From: Deroplatys truncata
Taxonomy: Eukaryota > Arthropoda > Insecta > Mantodea > Mantidae
Assembly (NCBI GenBank): GCA_030765065.1
Contig: CM060990.1
Location: forward strand, 459,442,321 to 459,506,320
Length of the DNA: 64,000 bases
Direction: 5' to 3'
Below, in pieces: positions 1 through 12,299 of this stretch (positions are counted from its first letter, which is position 1; the number at the start of each line of letters is the position of its first letter). Under the pieces are notes generated by a model, which saw nothing but the letters and a program-made list of their open reading frames with translations, had not been told where the DNA came from and did not search any database. Made by a program: the position numbers and the translations under genes.

Positions 1-1440
1 TTAAATTCCATACTCTTTCCATGACATTGCGTGAAATAGTTTAATAGCGACAGCACTTCAAGACATGACAAAGTATTCAAACGTTCAAATCAATAACAAG
101 ATAGATACGAACTTGACAAATAATTAAAGTGTCTTTATTTGACCTATCAGTATGCGCCCATAGCTATTTTTAAATTGTGTTTGTGCTGTTTTTGTCTAAT
201 ACGAATTGTAGAGTTAATTCAAAACATTAAGGTTCCAATATTTTTTTAAGTTTGCCTGCCTTCCCTGATGTGTAGAAACTAGGCTGTTAAATATTGGGCG
301 AGATATAAAGGTGAAACAATACTGATTGACTGCAGGAAAATAACAGGAGTTGCTATTATAAAAATGTTATGAATCGCCTTAATTGAAAAACAAAATATAT
401 AGTTGCAATTACGGTAAAAACAATGCTATAAACGAAAGATTTTCAATGGATCACTCCAAGAGAAAGCTTGTTTGATCGCCTTAAATGAAAAATAAAATAT
501 ATATTTGCACTTTCGATAAAAAAGGATAAAAGCATTCTCAAATGGACAGAAAAGAGCCGCCTGTTATCTTCGTAATTAAGAGATTATAAATATTAAACTT
601 CTTAAAACATACTCCAAATGGTTGGCTATCGATATAATTGTTGGGCAGAATCTGAACGAGAATAAATAGAGCAATAATCTTTCTACTTAAGGATCTTCGA
701 TGGAATATTAGCGTACGTTCTAAAGGAAGGGGTTATGTCGGAGTATATTACAAATAAAGAATATCTTTACAGAATTCAGTATGGAAGTAATGAAAATATG
801 TCGTAATTTATCCAGCCACTCTCAGTATATAGCACATCACTGGTAGGGAGTTGGGAGTTGAGGAATAATTAAATTTTAAAGACTCTTTAGCCATTTTTCT
901 TTGTGATTTCCTTACTGGACGATCCGTGGAAACCTGCTGTGGCACGGTATTCCGGTTGTCAGACCCGAAAGTTCATATTCTGAAAGATCAATAATTGTAT
1001 CTAATGCACCGTTAAAATCAATATGGTAAAGCATACATATGATATTTATTTAAGGAAGTAACATGCATACAACAATAGTTATCCTTCGCCATTGAACTGA
1101 ACACCGAAGCAAAGATCCTGTCCTGAAACTCCCAGCTCAGTTTTAATATGAAAATCGGATACGAAAATGCTTTATAATAATCACAGGTATGTGACAAATA
1201 TTACTAATATGGCGAAGTATAACGGTATCACATAACCTTTATCTACTAATTGAAATGTTATTTCCGATAAAGTTTGTTATCACTCCAGGATTAAACCCTT
1301 GCCCATTGACGAAGGAGGATTTCAGCATGAAGACCAAGTCTAGGTCCATTATGCTTACTTAATCTCCGAGAGGAAGGGATGAAGTGAGTCAATATGTAGG
1401 ATGGTAATATCTAATGGTGGCAGGCACAGCGCAACGTTTT
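1..1440. other. AT-rich DNA, nothing recognised
   Basis: No open frame of useful length, no transposase or RT motif and no clear repeat on either strand. The short open frames starting near 1400 run into the SINE that follows. Confidence 0.5.
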
Positions 1441-1846
1441 CCCTAACGTTTACAGATTGTACAACCCGGCTGAGCAACTTTCCGATTTCGCACCACAGGG
1501 ACACACACAGGTCGGGGTTTTTCGTGCTAGATTATCCCGGCTGGGCGTCCCTACCATACCACCCCTGTCCGCAAGGATTTCGGAGGCATCAATGCCAGTA
1601 GAAACATTTCCACGTTTCCGTCCATCTTGCCATTCCCTGCAACCCTGAAAGTGAAAAAGAAAACGAAATGGATGGAATGGAGAAGCAGGAAAAGTCATGG
1701 TGCATAAGAATCTAACCCATTATTCGCGTAGCGACCAGGGCAAAGCACGAAAAACCTACGTCGGGATGGCCGGTCACCTCAGGGTTGAAAACCAGGACCT
1801 TCTGTATCCAAATCTCAGACGCTACAGCCTGATCCAACCTCGGTGA
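1441..1846 (-). mobile_element. SINE-A copy (tRNA-derived), diverged
   Basis: Read on the minus strand it shares the SINE-A layout: an ACCGAGG-type 5' end, a tRNA-like head, a segment like the family's GGTTTTTC...TGGTCGC...GCGAAT core, then a pyrimidine-rich stretch and a GGGTTGCAGG-type body. It is older than the other copies and I could not fix its target duplication, so both ends are approximate. The short open frames on both strands here are shadows of the SINE. Confidence 0.6.
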
Positions 1847-1849
1847 GAG

Positions 1850-4285
1850 TTAGGGATAAATACTTTAATGAATCATTTTCTTCATCTTTTTATTCTTCTA
1901 CTGCAAATTTGGGCTTTGCATTCTGCTCCGACGCAGAAATAGGCCCTGGGATCTTCTATCTAACGGCAACCTCGTGGTTGGTTTCTTGAAGTCATAAAAA
2001 TGCATTTGAAGTTTTACTTGTTTATCATAACACTTGCCGAAAAGTAACATTACAGATACTGGCTATAGGAGTTGATACATCTGTATCAAAAGTGAAACCA
2101 TATAAAACACTACTTCTATTTCATACAGAAACTTACTGGACATTGCACTTATCCGGTCCAAGACAGCTCCGCCGGCTGCATTTTCTCTGTTTTCAGCGTT
2201 ACATATTTGTGGCTCTCGTCCATAAAGGATTAAAGCAGATTTTTAAGGCAACCTATTGGTGAAAATACTAAAATGCGCAATTCTTGACTTATCAACTTCA
2301 ATTTTATCCCATAATTGACATGTGCTCTGCAAATAAAATACCAAATTTGGGACCTCTTAAGCTAAATCATTATTGGGAAATCAAATATTGACTAGAAGTT
2401 TAGGTTTTAATTTTTCAACTTTTTAAAATGCTCCGTGCATGAATGATTACAGATTCCTGGCTTAATATTTAATGTCTGCACCCAGGGGGGTCTCTTCCCG
2501 CACCATTTTCGCTTGTACTGCTTTCGGTCCGCCTGCTGCATGACGTCATCGAGAGTGAAGTTTTAGCTAGCCAGTATTCTGCACCGTACTTTTCGGCATG
2601 AAAGTTCGGATAATATTCTCGTTATACGATCTGTTTCGATCCTATACTACTTGAAACAAAATCGCATCTATAACTAGACTTAGTCTTGGAAATAATAAAC
2701 ACAAACCTGTCTTTTTACAGCTAAATACCCAACTGGAGCCAATTTCATTTCTCCTTGAAATATTCACTAAAACGCTGTCGATATATGAAATTTGGTCTTA
2801 AGGGATGACTTACAGCATACATGTTATTCAAAGAAAGAGAGATATGTAGATATAAAGCAGATATTTGTTATATTAAAGTTGTTCAGAAGCTCTAAGTTGC
2901 AAGCTTTAAAACCATTTTCTTAGTTTATGCTATTGCTTGACTTTAATTATATTATGTTAAAGAAAACCAATAACACATTATTCGGCCAATTTTAGCAACG
3001 AAAATAAAATACCTTATACGTTATATAAAATTAAACGTTATACGCTATCGGGTCTTAAACTTTGATTCGAAATTAAATTGTATTGTTTGTTTATGGATTG
3101 TGAAAAACGCAGCTTAATGAGAGAAACTGTATGTTGATCATGCTATTATGTAATATGACTTAAACATAGCAGTTTTAAAAGTCATGATAGCTGAAAACTT
3201 GATATATGTGCATGTTTTCCGAGACTTTTTTTTTCGCGTCTAGGTAAAAGCATGAATAATCGACATGCATATTTAAAATAATTTTTTAAAAAGAATTTTA
3301 TTAATATAACTATTTTGGCAGAAGAGAGTAACTCCACAAAATGAATTAAATTCACATAACATTCGACTACATGAAGTAGATAATGGACACATGCTGAAAA
3401 ACAGTTATCTGCACAGCAAGTCTTGCAAATATCCTCCAATTTTCAAATAAACCGAATTTACAGAGTAGTGTACATTCGAATGATGTGTTCAGAATTTGGA
3501 TATTTTGGCTTCATTATTTAGGCTGAGAATGTGCTTATATAAACCTAGTTTCTTAATTATTTCTAGTATAAAGTTGTTTTAATTTTTTAATTAATGAATA
3601 ATTAATTGTACATAGTTCCCATTTGATCCTTCCTACTTGAAAGAGTAAGAACAAGGATGCGTCTAGCCTTAATATTTTGGAGATATTAATTTTAGAACAA
3701 CCTTTCCTGTATGCTTTAGTATACGCTCGCAACCAATACCCTTAAAAGCACACAAATGTAATGCTTTCACCCACGGGAAAGTGGGTGTTGTTAAAAGGAG
3801 GTGTATTAGTGTATTGCACTGGCGATCATTGAAACATATTACACTGATCTTTTTAAAAGGAGGTAGATCTAAGGAACTTGCCAATTGTAATTAGGTGCCT
3901 ATATTATTTAGTATTTATGCAAGGAAAGTGCAATAACTTACTCGTATGTTAGTTTTCGTTATTTTGTATAAAACATGGACACATTTCACGCCAAACTGAC
4001 AGGAAAGGCTTTACGAAACAAATCAATATTATGTGAGCAAATACAGAGGAGATGAACGTAAATACATGAGAGAAAATGTCAGAGCGGTGTTTTATAAGCA
4101 GGGCGCGGATTTTGATGACTAATTTTTTTTAAAATGACTACATTTGTTTCAAAATGACTTTGTAATTACAAAAAATTATCTAAATGAGATTTATTTGATT
4201 TACTAAAATTAGTGTACAGAAAGTTATAAATTAATTTATATATTGATATAAGTCCTATACAAGAAGAAAAAATAAGTAAAAGAGC
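1850..4285. other. No gene seen
   Basis: AT-rich sequence. A GC-richer patch at about 2480-2560 holds one TGACGTCA (CRE-like) palindrome, but no transcript structure is evident. Open frames at 3182-3439 and 3669-3884 have low-complexity composition and no recognised motif. Confidence 0.45.
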
Positions 4286-4291
4286 AGTGAA

Positions 4292-4415
4292 AATGTTCTT
4301 GTTCAAAGAATCTGAAAAGAAAAGAAAATTTTCTTACTTTCCTATTCAGATTCTTCAAACAAGTAAGAACATTATTTTCTTTGCTTTTCAGATTCTCCAA
4401 ACAAGAACATAGAAC
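4292..4415. repeat. Fold-back repeat with a third arm copy
   Basis: The segment near 4292-4320 (GTTCTTGTT, AAAGAATCTGAA) is the inverse complement of 4355-4378 (TTCAGATTCTT, AACAAG, AAGAACATT). The second arm is repeated in direct orientation at about 4385-4412. It could fold into a hairpin with ~25-bp imperfect arms. No coding content. Confidence 0.6.
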
Positions 4416-4999
4416 AAATATATTTTCAATTAATTTTCTAACTTATTGTGTTTTTAAACAGGTCTTACAAAAGTGTAGCATTAACTCTTTTGAGAACTCA
4501 GAATATGCAATGTTTATTGCAAATGAAGAGGATTTCACAGTCCATGTCATACATAAATAAGAGCAATACGCACTTATTAAGCAAAAAAGGGAAAACTGAC
4601 CTCCTCATCCCTAATTTTGAACATGAATTCATAACAGTAGTTATACCTGTTTCCCTGACAATAACCATCTCTCCACCCACAATCAACTCTTTCCAGACCA
4701 AACAATAATCTTTATATACTCTATACTTATGCAAGGAAGTTACCAAATATAGCGGCAAAGTAATGTATGTTTGAATCTCTTGTAGCGCCTACAGTTTACC
4801 TTGAAGTCCTGGATGTGTTCCAGTAGTTTTGTTTATACGTAAATATATTACTAATGTAATGCAGTTTCCATTCGTTTTGCTTTATGTCTAGCCCACAATG
4901 TTTGTAGAATGCCCTGAAATAGTATACCTTTTAAAAAAACTGGAAGAAGTGCTCATAATAAACAATTGGGAGTTAATCGGGAGGAATTTAGTGTGTTCA

Positions 5000-5150
5000 C
5001 TGCGCTGTGTTTGTATTCCGCGCGCTCGTCTTCACTCTCACTTACGTCACAGGCGGGCAGCCAATGGCAGCTCCCACCCCGGAGTGGCTCACCTTAGTTA
5101 TCTAGCCACATTGGTCTGCACCATTAAATAATAATAATAATAATAATCTT
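5000..5150 (+). mobile_element. Possible retroposon 3' end with (TAA)n tail
   Basis: A short GC-rich block inside AT-rich DNA ends in ATTAAA followed by six or more TAA/AAT units. Such a tail is typical of some LINE or SINE 3' ends. No RT or tRNA-like promoter is visible, so the family is unknown. Confidence 0.3.
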
Positions 5151-7630
5151 ACTTGGTTTTTGGGGGAAAATGCTCATTAGTTTGTAAAAAATTCTCAAAT
5201 GTTTATGTCATACATCTCCTTATTTTTTTGCACTAAATATTATATAAAATATTTAATTGCACAACCAATGCGAAAATGTATAAAACAATCACATGTCAGT
5301 TTCTTTGTTCAACGGTTCTCCACCAATGCTGATAATCTCAGGAAAATTGGCTGATATTTATATTCACGTGGAGCTTTTTGAATATTGCAAAATGTTGAAA
5401 AAAATTATTAGAGGAAAAACATTCGAAATTTGGAATATCATGTAAAATACATGCGCACCAACTTCTACATTTCTGAATTACTTCAGAAATATCATAGTTA
5501 TTGGAATGCCGAAAGCAGAATATGAAACTAGAAAGGAAAAACAGAATAAAACGCTAAAAATCTGAAAATCGACTTTTTAATTTCTTTTGGTCAAAATTTG
5601 AGCAATACGTTGCATTAACTTTTACTAAAGTCGTCTTCTTTCTTTTGCTAATGTTCCATATGATAGATTCAAATTCTTCAACTTGAAACCAGAGGATACA
5701 AATTTCTTATAGCATTCCTGCGAAAGACGATAGTTCAATTATATTTACTGAAGCTAAACCAATTGGTCTAGCCAGTATGAATATAAAAGTATGACAAAAT
5801 AAAGTATTATACTAACGTTAATCCTTCGCCAGCGTAGAATTAAATCTACACATGCTCTTAGGTAGAAATATTACCCAAGTGTAATATTTCTGCCTAAGAG
5901 TAGAAATTTAGCAAGCAGATTTTCCAATTTTTAAAATTGTATTTACTTTAAGTCTTAAAACTTCATGCACACTTTTCAGAATCGCATAAATATGCCTGAT
6001 TTATAATTTCAACACAACGTTCCTCTTATTCACTGTAATTTCCAGATGTAAGTATCATTATATTCAGGCACTAATGAAGATTATAAAGGGCTGAAGAGAA
6101 GATGGCTAGTGATACTTGGACATCTTCGATAGATTATCATTCTGTAAACATATCTAGCCTAAAACAAATTTCAAATAAGTTCGAATATTTCGTTTAATTA
6201 CAGGATGGAGCGTGCCAACCTAACGATATACAACACTAAAACTTTTTTAGGAAACACAAAATAAGTTGCTTCTTTAACGAAATAATAGAATGTAGCATTT
6301 CAACACATCACTTTATCTATTGCATTTCAAAGGAATAGCTTTGTTAAGATAGGTTTTCCTATACTTACCATACTGTATTAGCTGATTCCGTAGCATGTTT
6401 TCTGATTGAGTGCTGTCTTATAAGAAATAACTGTTCCCATGTTTTTGATATGATACTGAATGAGAAACCTGGTGGTTTCGAAAATTCTCACGATACTATA
6501 AGCCAAACTATAACGTGAAATGTTGAAATTACGAAAAATTTGCTGTGTATTAGCGACGGGATAGTTATTTTTAAAAGGTTCTCCGCTGTATTCTGGATCT
6601 CCTACTGTATTGTTACTAAAATGGCAGTTTAAATCAGCGTCTAACGATTGCACTACCAACCCGGTTGTTAGCTTTGTCACTCTGTTGTTTACGCAGACTC
6701 ATCAGGTTCCTATGACCCACCATACACAACTGTGCTGCTTCTCATCTAATGCTTTTTTCTGGGAAGTAAATCCTTTTGTTACTATTTATATTTTCTTATA
6801 CTTAGTAAGCAAGGGCTAACTTTCACCTCAATATATTTTCCTTCATTACTATTTAAATCACCAGTAATATTTTATTCTAGGTTTTATGCTAAAATTCTAG
6901 GGAATACACTCGAATTGAAAACTTGACGAATAAAGGTTATGAAAGCTCAGCTTTAAGCATATATTAAGTAGCCATGTTGTTCGCTTGGAACTAGAATTAT
7001 TTATGTCAATAATGTTTCCTCTCACGAGTTAACCCTCCTCTCGAATTCAGGGATGGGTCATACCTCATGCAACTTTCTGTCCATCATATTCGTCTCTATC
7101 AATTTCTGCATCATAACATCCTATTTATTATTATTGTTATTATTATTATTTAACATGTAATACAAATCCACATAAAAATGTGCAGTGTTGTCGAAAAAAA
7201 CACTACCTTACTTAGATCCTTACCTTACATAACTTTCCTTAAACCTTCATTAATCATATGTTTTTACTTATCTTTAATTATGGGAGAGAAAGTATTGAAG
7301 TGGCCAAACATTCAATATTAAGATCTAACAAAAATTACACACTTTTAGGTCTCCACAGTCCAAAGAAGGCAGGTTCCGATATTCCAATAAAAGTCCCGTG
7401 TGTGTTTTTGTTTATTTGTTTGTTTATATGTGTATGTGCGCGCGTGCGTGCGTGCGGGAGCGAACAGCATAACTTAAAGACAAGAAGTCGGATACGCAGA
7501 GTATTGCATACTTTAGCCAGATACTGTCTAAAACTGCAAGGCTCTAAAGAAAATATTCCAACAGAAACTACGAAGAGAAATGTTCATCACTTTATATTTT
7601 TGCAAAAATTACTTTAACGATTTTTATTAA
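5150..7630. other. No gene seen
   Basis: AT-rich DNA. Apart from the hairpin at 5855-5900 and an ATT-rich microsatellite near 7120-7152, I see no domain, element end or RNA gene. Open frames at 6378-6680 and 7258-7617 have no recognisable motif and no splice context. Confidence 0.45.
5855..5900. repeat. 20-bp hairpin
   Basis: The arms 5855-5874 and 5881-5900 are inverse complements at 19 of 20 positions (the exception is a G-T wobble), separated by a 6-nt loop. Either strand would fold into a strong stem. It could be a miniature element remnant or a small hairpin RNA precursor. Nothing else distinguishes these. Confidence 0.75.
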
Positions 7631-7639
7631 TATGTATGT

Positions 7640-7900
7640 TTGAAATGTTGACATGTAAGATGATACTGTTCTTGAATTTTCTGTAAACAGTCTGTGAAGT
7701 TCTCTTAATTTCTTTTGAATTTTACATAATTGACAAACCGTAATAGATAAACAAAGCCTTACTTGAGGAAAAACGTAGTGCTAATTAAAATATAAAATTA
7801 TGCCAAACAACTTTTTATTTTTCTAGCAGTAGCCATTTCCGAATTATCCCTTATGTTCCACGTTTCCCACATTAAGGGACGATTTCAACAACCGGTGTTA
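7640..7900 (+). repeat. Dispersed repeat family D, copy 1 (partial)
   Basis: Shares with 41880-42430 and 63330-63730, in the same order, the blocks TTTTCTG..A.AGTCTGTGAA, ..TTTTGAATTTTACATAATT..CAAACC and CCATTTCCGAATTATCC. The family is non-coding in all three copies and not recognised. Divergence is high, so this is an old repeat. Confidence 0.5.
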
Positions 7901-8223
7901 AAGATACTATAATATCTCGTTTGCTGACATTATGTTAAAGGTTTAATATATTGTTAAAGCTCTTGTGTTTCATCAAGCTCTTATTTCGAATTGTTAGCTA
8001 AGCTCTTGTTAACGTCAAAGACAACTGTGAACAACAGTTCTTCAAGATGTAATGACGCTATTATTCTGTTATACCAATGGAAAAAAATGAACTCGCTACT
8101 ACCTTGCAGCATCTGATGTAAATATACAGAGTTCCTTGCAGCTAATCTTTCGTCTCCCTTCGAAATCAACCAATTTGCCGGTCAGGAGCTATAAAATTAC
8201 TAAAGGCATGAAAACCTTTACAC

Positions 8224-8260
8224 ATTATTATCTACACATTTCACATGTGCAGATAATAAT
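8224..8260. repeat. 16-bp hairpin
   Basis: The arms 8224-8239 and 8245-8260 are inverse complements at 15 of 16 positions around a 5-nt loop. Isolated; no flanking gene. Confidence 0.7.
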
Positions 8261-8487
8261 TACGCAAAATGTTGATTTTGAGAAAGGAAAATACATTCCT
8301 TTAACATTGGTCATTAAATAATTACAGAAACTATTCAGTGGAAAATATTTTTAATCCAATGTTTGATTACTCTGATTGTTAAGGTACAGTAAATATCTTG
8401 GGATTATGTTTTGTTGCTACAGTCCAGTCTGTTATAGACAGAGACTTTATTCTAACACAGATACAATTACTGCTACGGGTAACAAGT

Positions 8488-9026
8488 GGAGTGAGATAGC
8501 TCCGCGATAACTTGTGAAGCTCACATTCGGGAGGTCCTGGGTTCGATTCCTGAGGCCGGCCACTCTAACCAAGGATTTTTCATGGTTCATCCTGTTTGAT
8601 CTAGGCGAATGCTGGGGTGGTTTCTCTTCTACCATGAATTTCCTTTCCCTCATTTCCTATCATTTCACTTCCCCTCTCATGTTTCAGATGGGCTTAGGTG
8701 CTGTGTAATGTCGGTCGGTGTCGGTAGATGGCGCAGATGCTTGCTCGTTGGAAAGTTCTTCTCGACCCTGCCAGATGACAGCCTTCTCTGAGCCGCCTCA
8801 GGTGGGTGGAGTACTCTCCAGTTCCGCCAGAGGGAAGCTTCTATTAACAGCCCACCGTTGTGAAAGGATCATCAAGTTTGGAATCGTTAGGGACCTCTGC
8901 GCGTATCTGTCGGTACACCTGCCTGCGACCAATAAGCTCCTGCGCTTCCTTCACTCTATCCGTTCCTCCTGGGATGGTAATCACAAAAGATTGGGCCGAC
9001 TCCATTCCTTGGTCATTCCTTTAGGT
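8488..9026 (+). mobile_element. SINE-A copy, 539 bp, with target duplication
   Basis: Flanked by a perfect 9-bp direct repeat GTAACAAGT (8479-8487 and 9027-9035), which fixes both ends. The head is tRNA-like: an internal pol III B-box candidate (CTGGGTTCGATTCC) follows the family's CATTCGGGAGGTC. Downstream come the core (ACCAAGGATTTTTC, GGCGAATGCTGGGGTGG), a CATTTC-rich stretch and the GC-rich body. Several short open frames on both strands are shadows of this SINE. Confidence 0.85.
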
Positions 9027-9035
9027 GTAACAAGT

Positions 9036-10020
9036 AACTATAAACTAAGGTGTTAATCGTTACTTGTAACCATTAACGGAAAGCAACTACCGCAGTTATA
9101 ACTGTTGCGCACTAAAATAGAGGTGTGCAATGCAGCTTTCCTCTGCTTGTTCACGTGTCTCAAATATATTTTATTTAGCTGAAACTTATATCGAGATTTT
9201 CACATTAGCAGCATATGTATTTCGATTCTTATTAAAATTTGAATACTTGCATCATTCCGTTCACATGAGTTTAGAAATGACATTTTCATGTTAATGGCCA
9301 GGAAATTATTACTGCATGCAAAATCATTATATGGTAGAGTATCCAATTTTAAACTATTCTGATCTCATCATCCCATATAATTAAATTTGCCAGTACAATT
9401 TATTTTACCATTACAGATTATATTAAATTCGTGAGTTTGTGTGTGTGGAGGGTATTCATAATTGCATTTTGTCATTTTGTGTTTATATATCAGCTGTTGA
9501 TGTCTCATAAATGTGGGACTGATTATACAAAATTGATGTTGAAGGTCTGCTTTTATTTTTATTTCCATCCTTATTATAGTCTTCTCTAGCTGTTATGCAA
9601 CATATAGTGTCGGCTAATGAAGTTTTTACATTCTCAGATGAATTATTTTGTAGTAATATAAGTTTCCCTAGAGTTCTGAATATTTTCACGTTTAGAGTTC
9701 TACATTTCGTCAGCGTAAAGCGACGAGCGCGTCGCCTTCGTGTTGTGTATGAGTTCTTGGTTATTTGAGATTTTGTGTAATGTATTTTTTCTACGGAGGC
9801 TGTGCTTACTTTCATGAAACATTATTCAACAGAAATTATAAACGCTAATATGTCGTTTGCAAAAAATAAACTGTAGAGACGCACAAGATTTGTGTATGCT
9901 ACACAACGTATTTCCTTTTTGCGTGTCATCTTATGGAAGTGAGCATCAGGTTAAGTTTAGGGTTTGCATAAAGTAATAAAGTACTTCAGAGTTCTACTTT
10001 TGTCTTAAACGGTGAATATT
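9036..10020. other. No gene seen
   Basis: AT-rich DNA. The two overlapping minus-strand open frames (9368-9815) have Lys/Asn-rich composition expected of random AT-rich sequence and no motif. Confidence 0.4.
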
Positions 10021-10027
10021 ATGTCCT

Positions 10028-10159
10028 ATTATTATTATTGTTGTTGTTATTATTATTATTATTATCATTATTATTATTGTATACAAAAGCCAGATGTATA
10101 TTGTATTTAGTGCATGTTTCTGTTAATGATGATCATATATGTTATAATAATAATAATAA

Positions 10160-10190
<31 letters not shown>

Positions 10191-10193
10191 AAC
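10028..10193. repeat. Two inverted trinucleotide arrays
   Basis: ATT/GTT repeats at 10028-10078 face AAT repeats at 10144-10193 across a ~66-bp spacer, so the segment can fold back on itself. The poly-Leu and poly-Asn open frame across it is an artefact of the repeat. Confidence 0.85.
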
Positions 10194-10654
10194 TCCTTTT
10201 TATATAAAAAAGAGAACCTGACTTCCACGGAAGTTATTTGGCTCATGGTGGGCGTGAGAGGCATAATACCAAGCTTCTTTGTAAAATTCTGCAAACGTTT
10301 CAAGCGGAATACTGATTCCATTTATAGCATAGCAGTTGCTGCTGTCAGGGGTTCAGTGGCCATTTTAAACTATATTTATACACCTGTATAATAATTATAA
10401 TAGTAATTTTTGTAGTTATTTTACTTCGATTTTGCACACTTATCATTTCCTTTTATTTTTGCCACTTTCACTTTACCGTTGTATCACATCTGATTATAAA
10501 ATTTTCTCCTTTGTATTGTTTGTTAGAGTTAAACACAGTTTGTTTATTATGCTTTCTCACACTTGGCAGTCCCTTTCGGAAAAGTGGAGACAATTTATTG
10601 GTGTGTAGACAAGGGTTAGAGGTAGAATCAGATGCATTAGATTCGGTTATGCTG

Positions 10655-10738
10655 GCGGCAGGCGGCCACGAGAACTCAGTGGCAAAACGTCGACTTGGAA
10701 AGCCGAAGACCCGTGGTTCGAATCTCGGCATTGATCTC
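10655..10738 (+). repeat. tRNA-like head (SINE or tRNA relic)
   Basis: A-box-like ACTCAGTGGCAAAACG and B-box-like CGTGGTTCGAATC lie at tRNA spacing. No cloverleaf closes cleanly, so a functional tRNA is unlikely. Probably the head of another tRNA-derived repeat. Confidence 0.4.
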
Positions 10739-11036
10739 TAGTGTTTTCCACAATATAATAAAGTGATTATAACGATAATTATTATTATGACCATTATTAT
10801 CGTCATAATTGTGAATTAAATAAGAATTAAACTCTTTCTATTTATTTGTAGCGCTTAATGCTCCTCTAGTTTACAGAAACGGTAAACTGTGTCAGATTAA
10901 CATCGTGTTTATCACTTTAATAGCATAAGTAGCACAAAAATAAAATTCTATATATTTATAGAAATTAAACATATTTTCCTTAACATAAATCCACCAACTG
11001 TGAAATGCAATAGCAATGTGCTTACAATAAACTCAA

Positions 11037-11172
<136 letters not shown>

Positions 11173-11184
11173 GCAAAACATTTT

Positions 11185-12290
11185 GGGGTGACTTCGGTTT
11201 TTATTTCTTTTATGAAGACCACCAGCCTTGATTTTGAATGACCTCATTTAGTCTCCGAGCGATTGAGGAAACTAAAGAGCAGCAGATTTGAGGTCGTCTC
11301 CTCATAATCTTCCAGATTTACCAGACATGTTCTCCCAGTGCCTCTTTAGTGCGTTTGACGTTGTTCCCAGTCCCAAACCATTAATGCCCTCACGTTCTTA
11401 ATTAGATTTAGGTCCGGAGACTTCGCAGGCCATTCCAAACCGAAATGTCTGGGTACTGTTGAAGCCAAGACTCTGTGGTCCGGGTGTGTGCACACTGTTG
11501 TTTTCGTGCATGAGATTTATCACAGGCAGATCCTCTTCCGGGTAGATAGATCGCACCGTTGGGAGTATGCACTGCAATATATTTCTGGGAGTCCATGCTA
11601 GGAGACTTCAACCAACTCTCTTACCCCACTGGCACTCATCCAGCCCCTTACAGCTAAGCTGATCCTGCCACTTCGTGCAGTGGTCACAAAGTATTTAGGG
11701 TCGAAGCGATTGTTGCGAGGTCGCCACAAGGACAGTCTCCCATCCTCCTCTGACGAAAACAGACCATATTATCATCTCCCAGAAGTCTTGACTTGCTGGC
11801 AGATGCTAGAGGTAGAAGGCCGCGCTAGCTTTCCTATGTTATTGCTTTCTCGCAGGCCTGCGATGTCGGATGCCAGCAGCACGAAGCCATCGACGGATGG
11901 TCTCGGCACCCACTGGGAGATTTAGACTTCTTGTTATTCTTGTCACTTGAAGGAAGGGACTCTCATTGCGGACCTCTAGAATAGCTCTGTCGTCCTTTAC
12001 CGTGGTCTCCCTTGGCTTTCCTCGCTTTGTTTTAAGGCCCTCTTCACCCTCCTCCTGAAACCTTTTCAACTATAACCGCACTGTCTCTTCTGCGTGCCCA
12101 ACTGTTTGGCATATTTGGGCCACTGTGCGGACACATTTCCACATCACTATAATGCGGCCCCTGGTTACCTCACTTGTGTATGCCATGGTGTAAGGAGTTT
12201 TGTTAGAGTGTGGGCTGCCAATACTGTCCGTGTACATCGTTTAGCCTGCCCTATTCCTCAGTTGGTGATTGCTAGCTCGCAGGCCAATAC
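11185..12290 (-). mobile_element. Tc1-like DNA transposon, decayed
   Basis: Contains a Tc1/mariner-superfamily transposase relic on the minus strand. Terminal repeats are not clear. The GGGGTGACTTC near 11184 and a GGGTGAAATCAG-like sequence on the opposite strand near 12335-12346 may be diverged terminal repeats, which would move the right end to about 12350. Boundaries are approximate. Confidence 0.75.
11210..12186 (-). pseudogene. Tc1-like transposase relic
   Basis: Transposases of this family bind terminal repeats by an N-terminal helix-turn-helix pair and cut DNA with a DDE/D domain. Reading from ATG 12186, the start (MAYTSEVTRGRIIVMWK) and the segment AEETVRL..LKRFQEEGEEGLKTKRG are the typical HTH region. 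LPVGAETIRRWLRAAGIRHR (to ~11846) is the second HTH. Further on, FSSEEDGRLSLWRPRN-like and then ARKQQCAHTRTTESWLQQYPDI with a DLN motif mark the catalytic half. A stop replaces a residue just before LKRFQEE, and later parts fall in several frames, so it is inactive. The end matches the family's C-terminal ...QGWW near 11213. Usual length is ~340 aa, which fits the ~975-bp span. Confidence 0.8.
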
Positions 12291-12299
12291 AAAGTGCTG

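Noticed and set aside
2540-2550. Shared regulatory module based on three TGACGTCA sites (about 2543, 22705, 30231)
   Set aside because: The flanks of the three sites do not match each other; an 8-bp palindrome recurring three times in 64 kb is not convincing.
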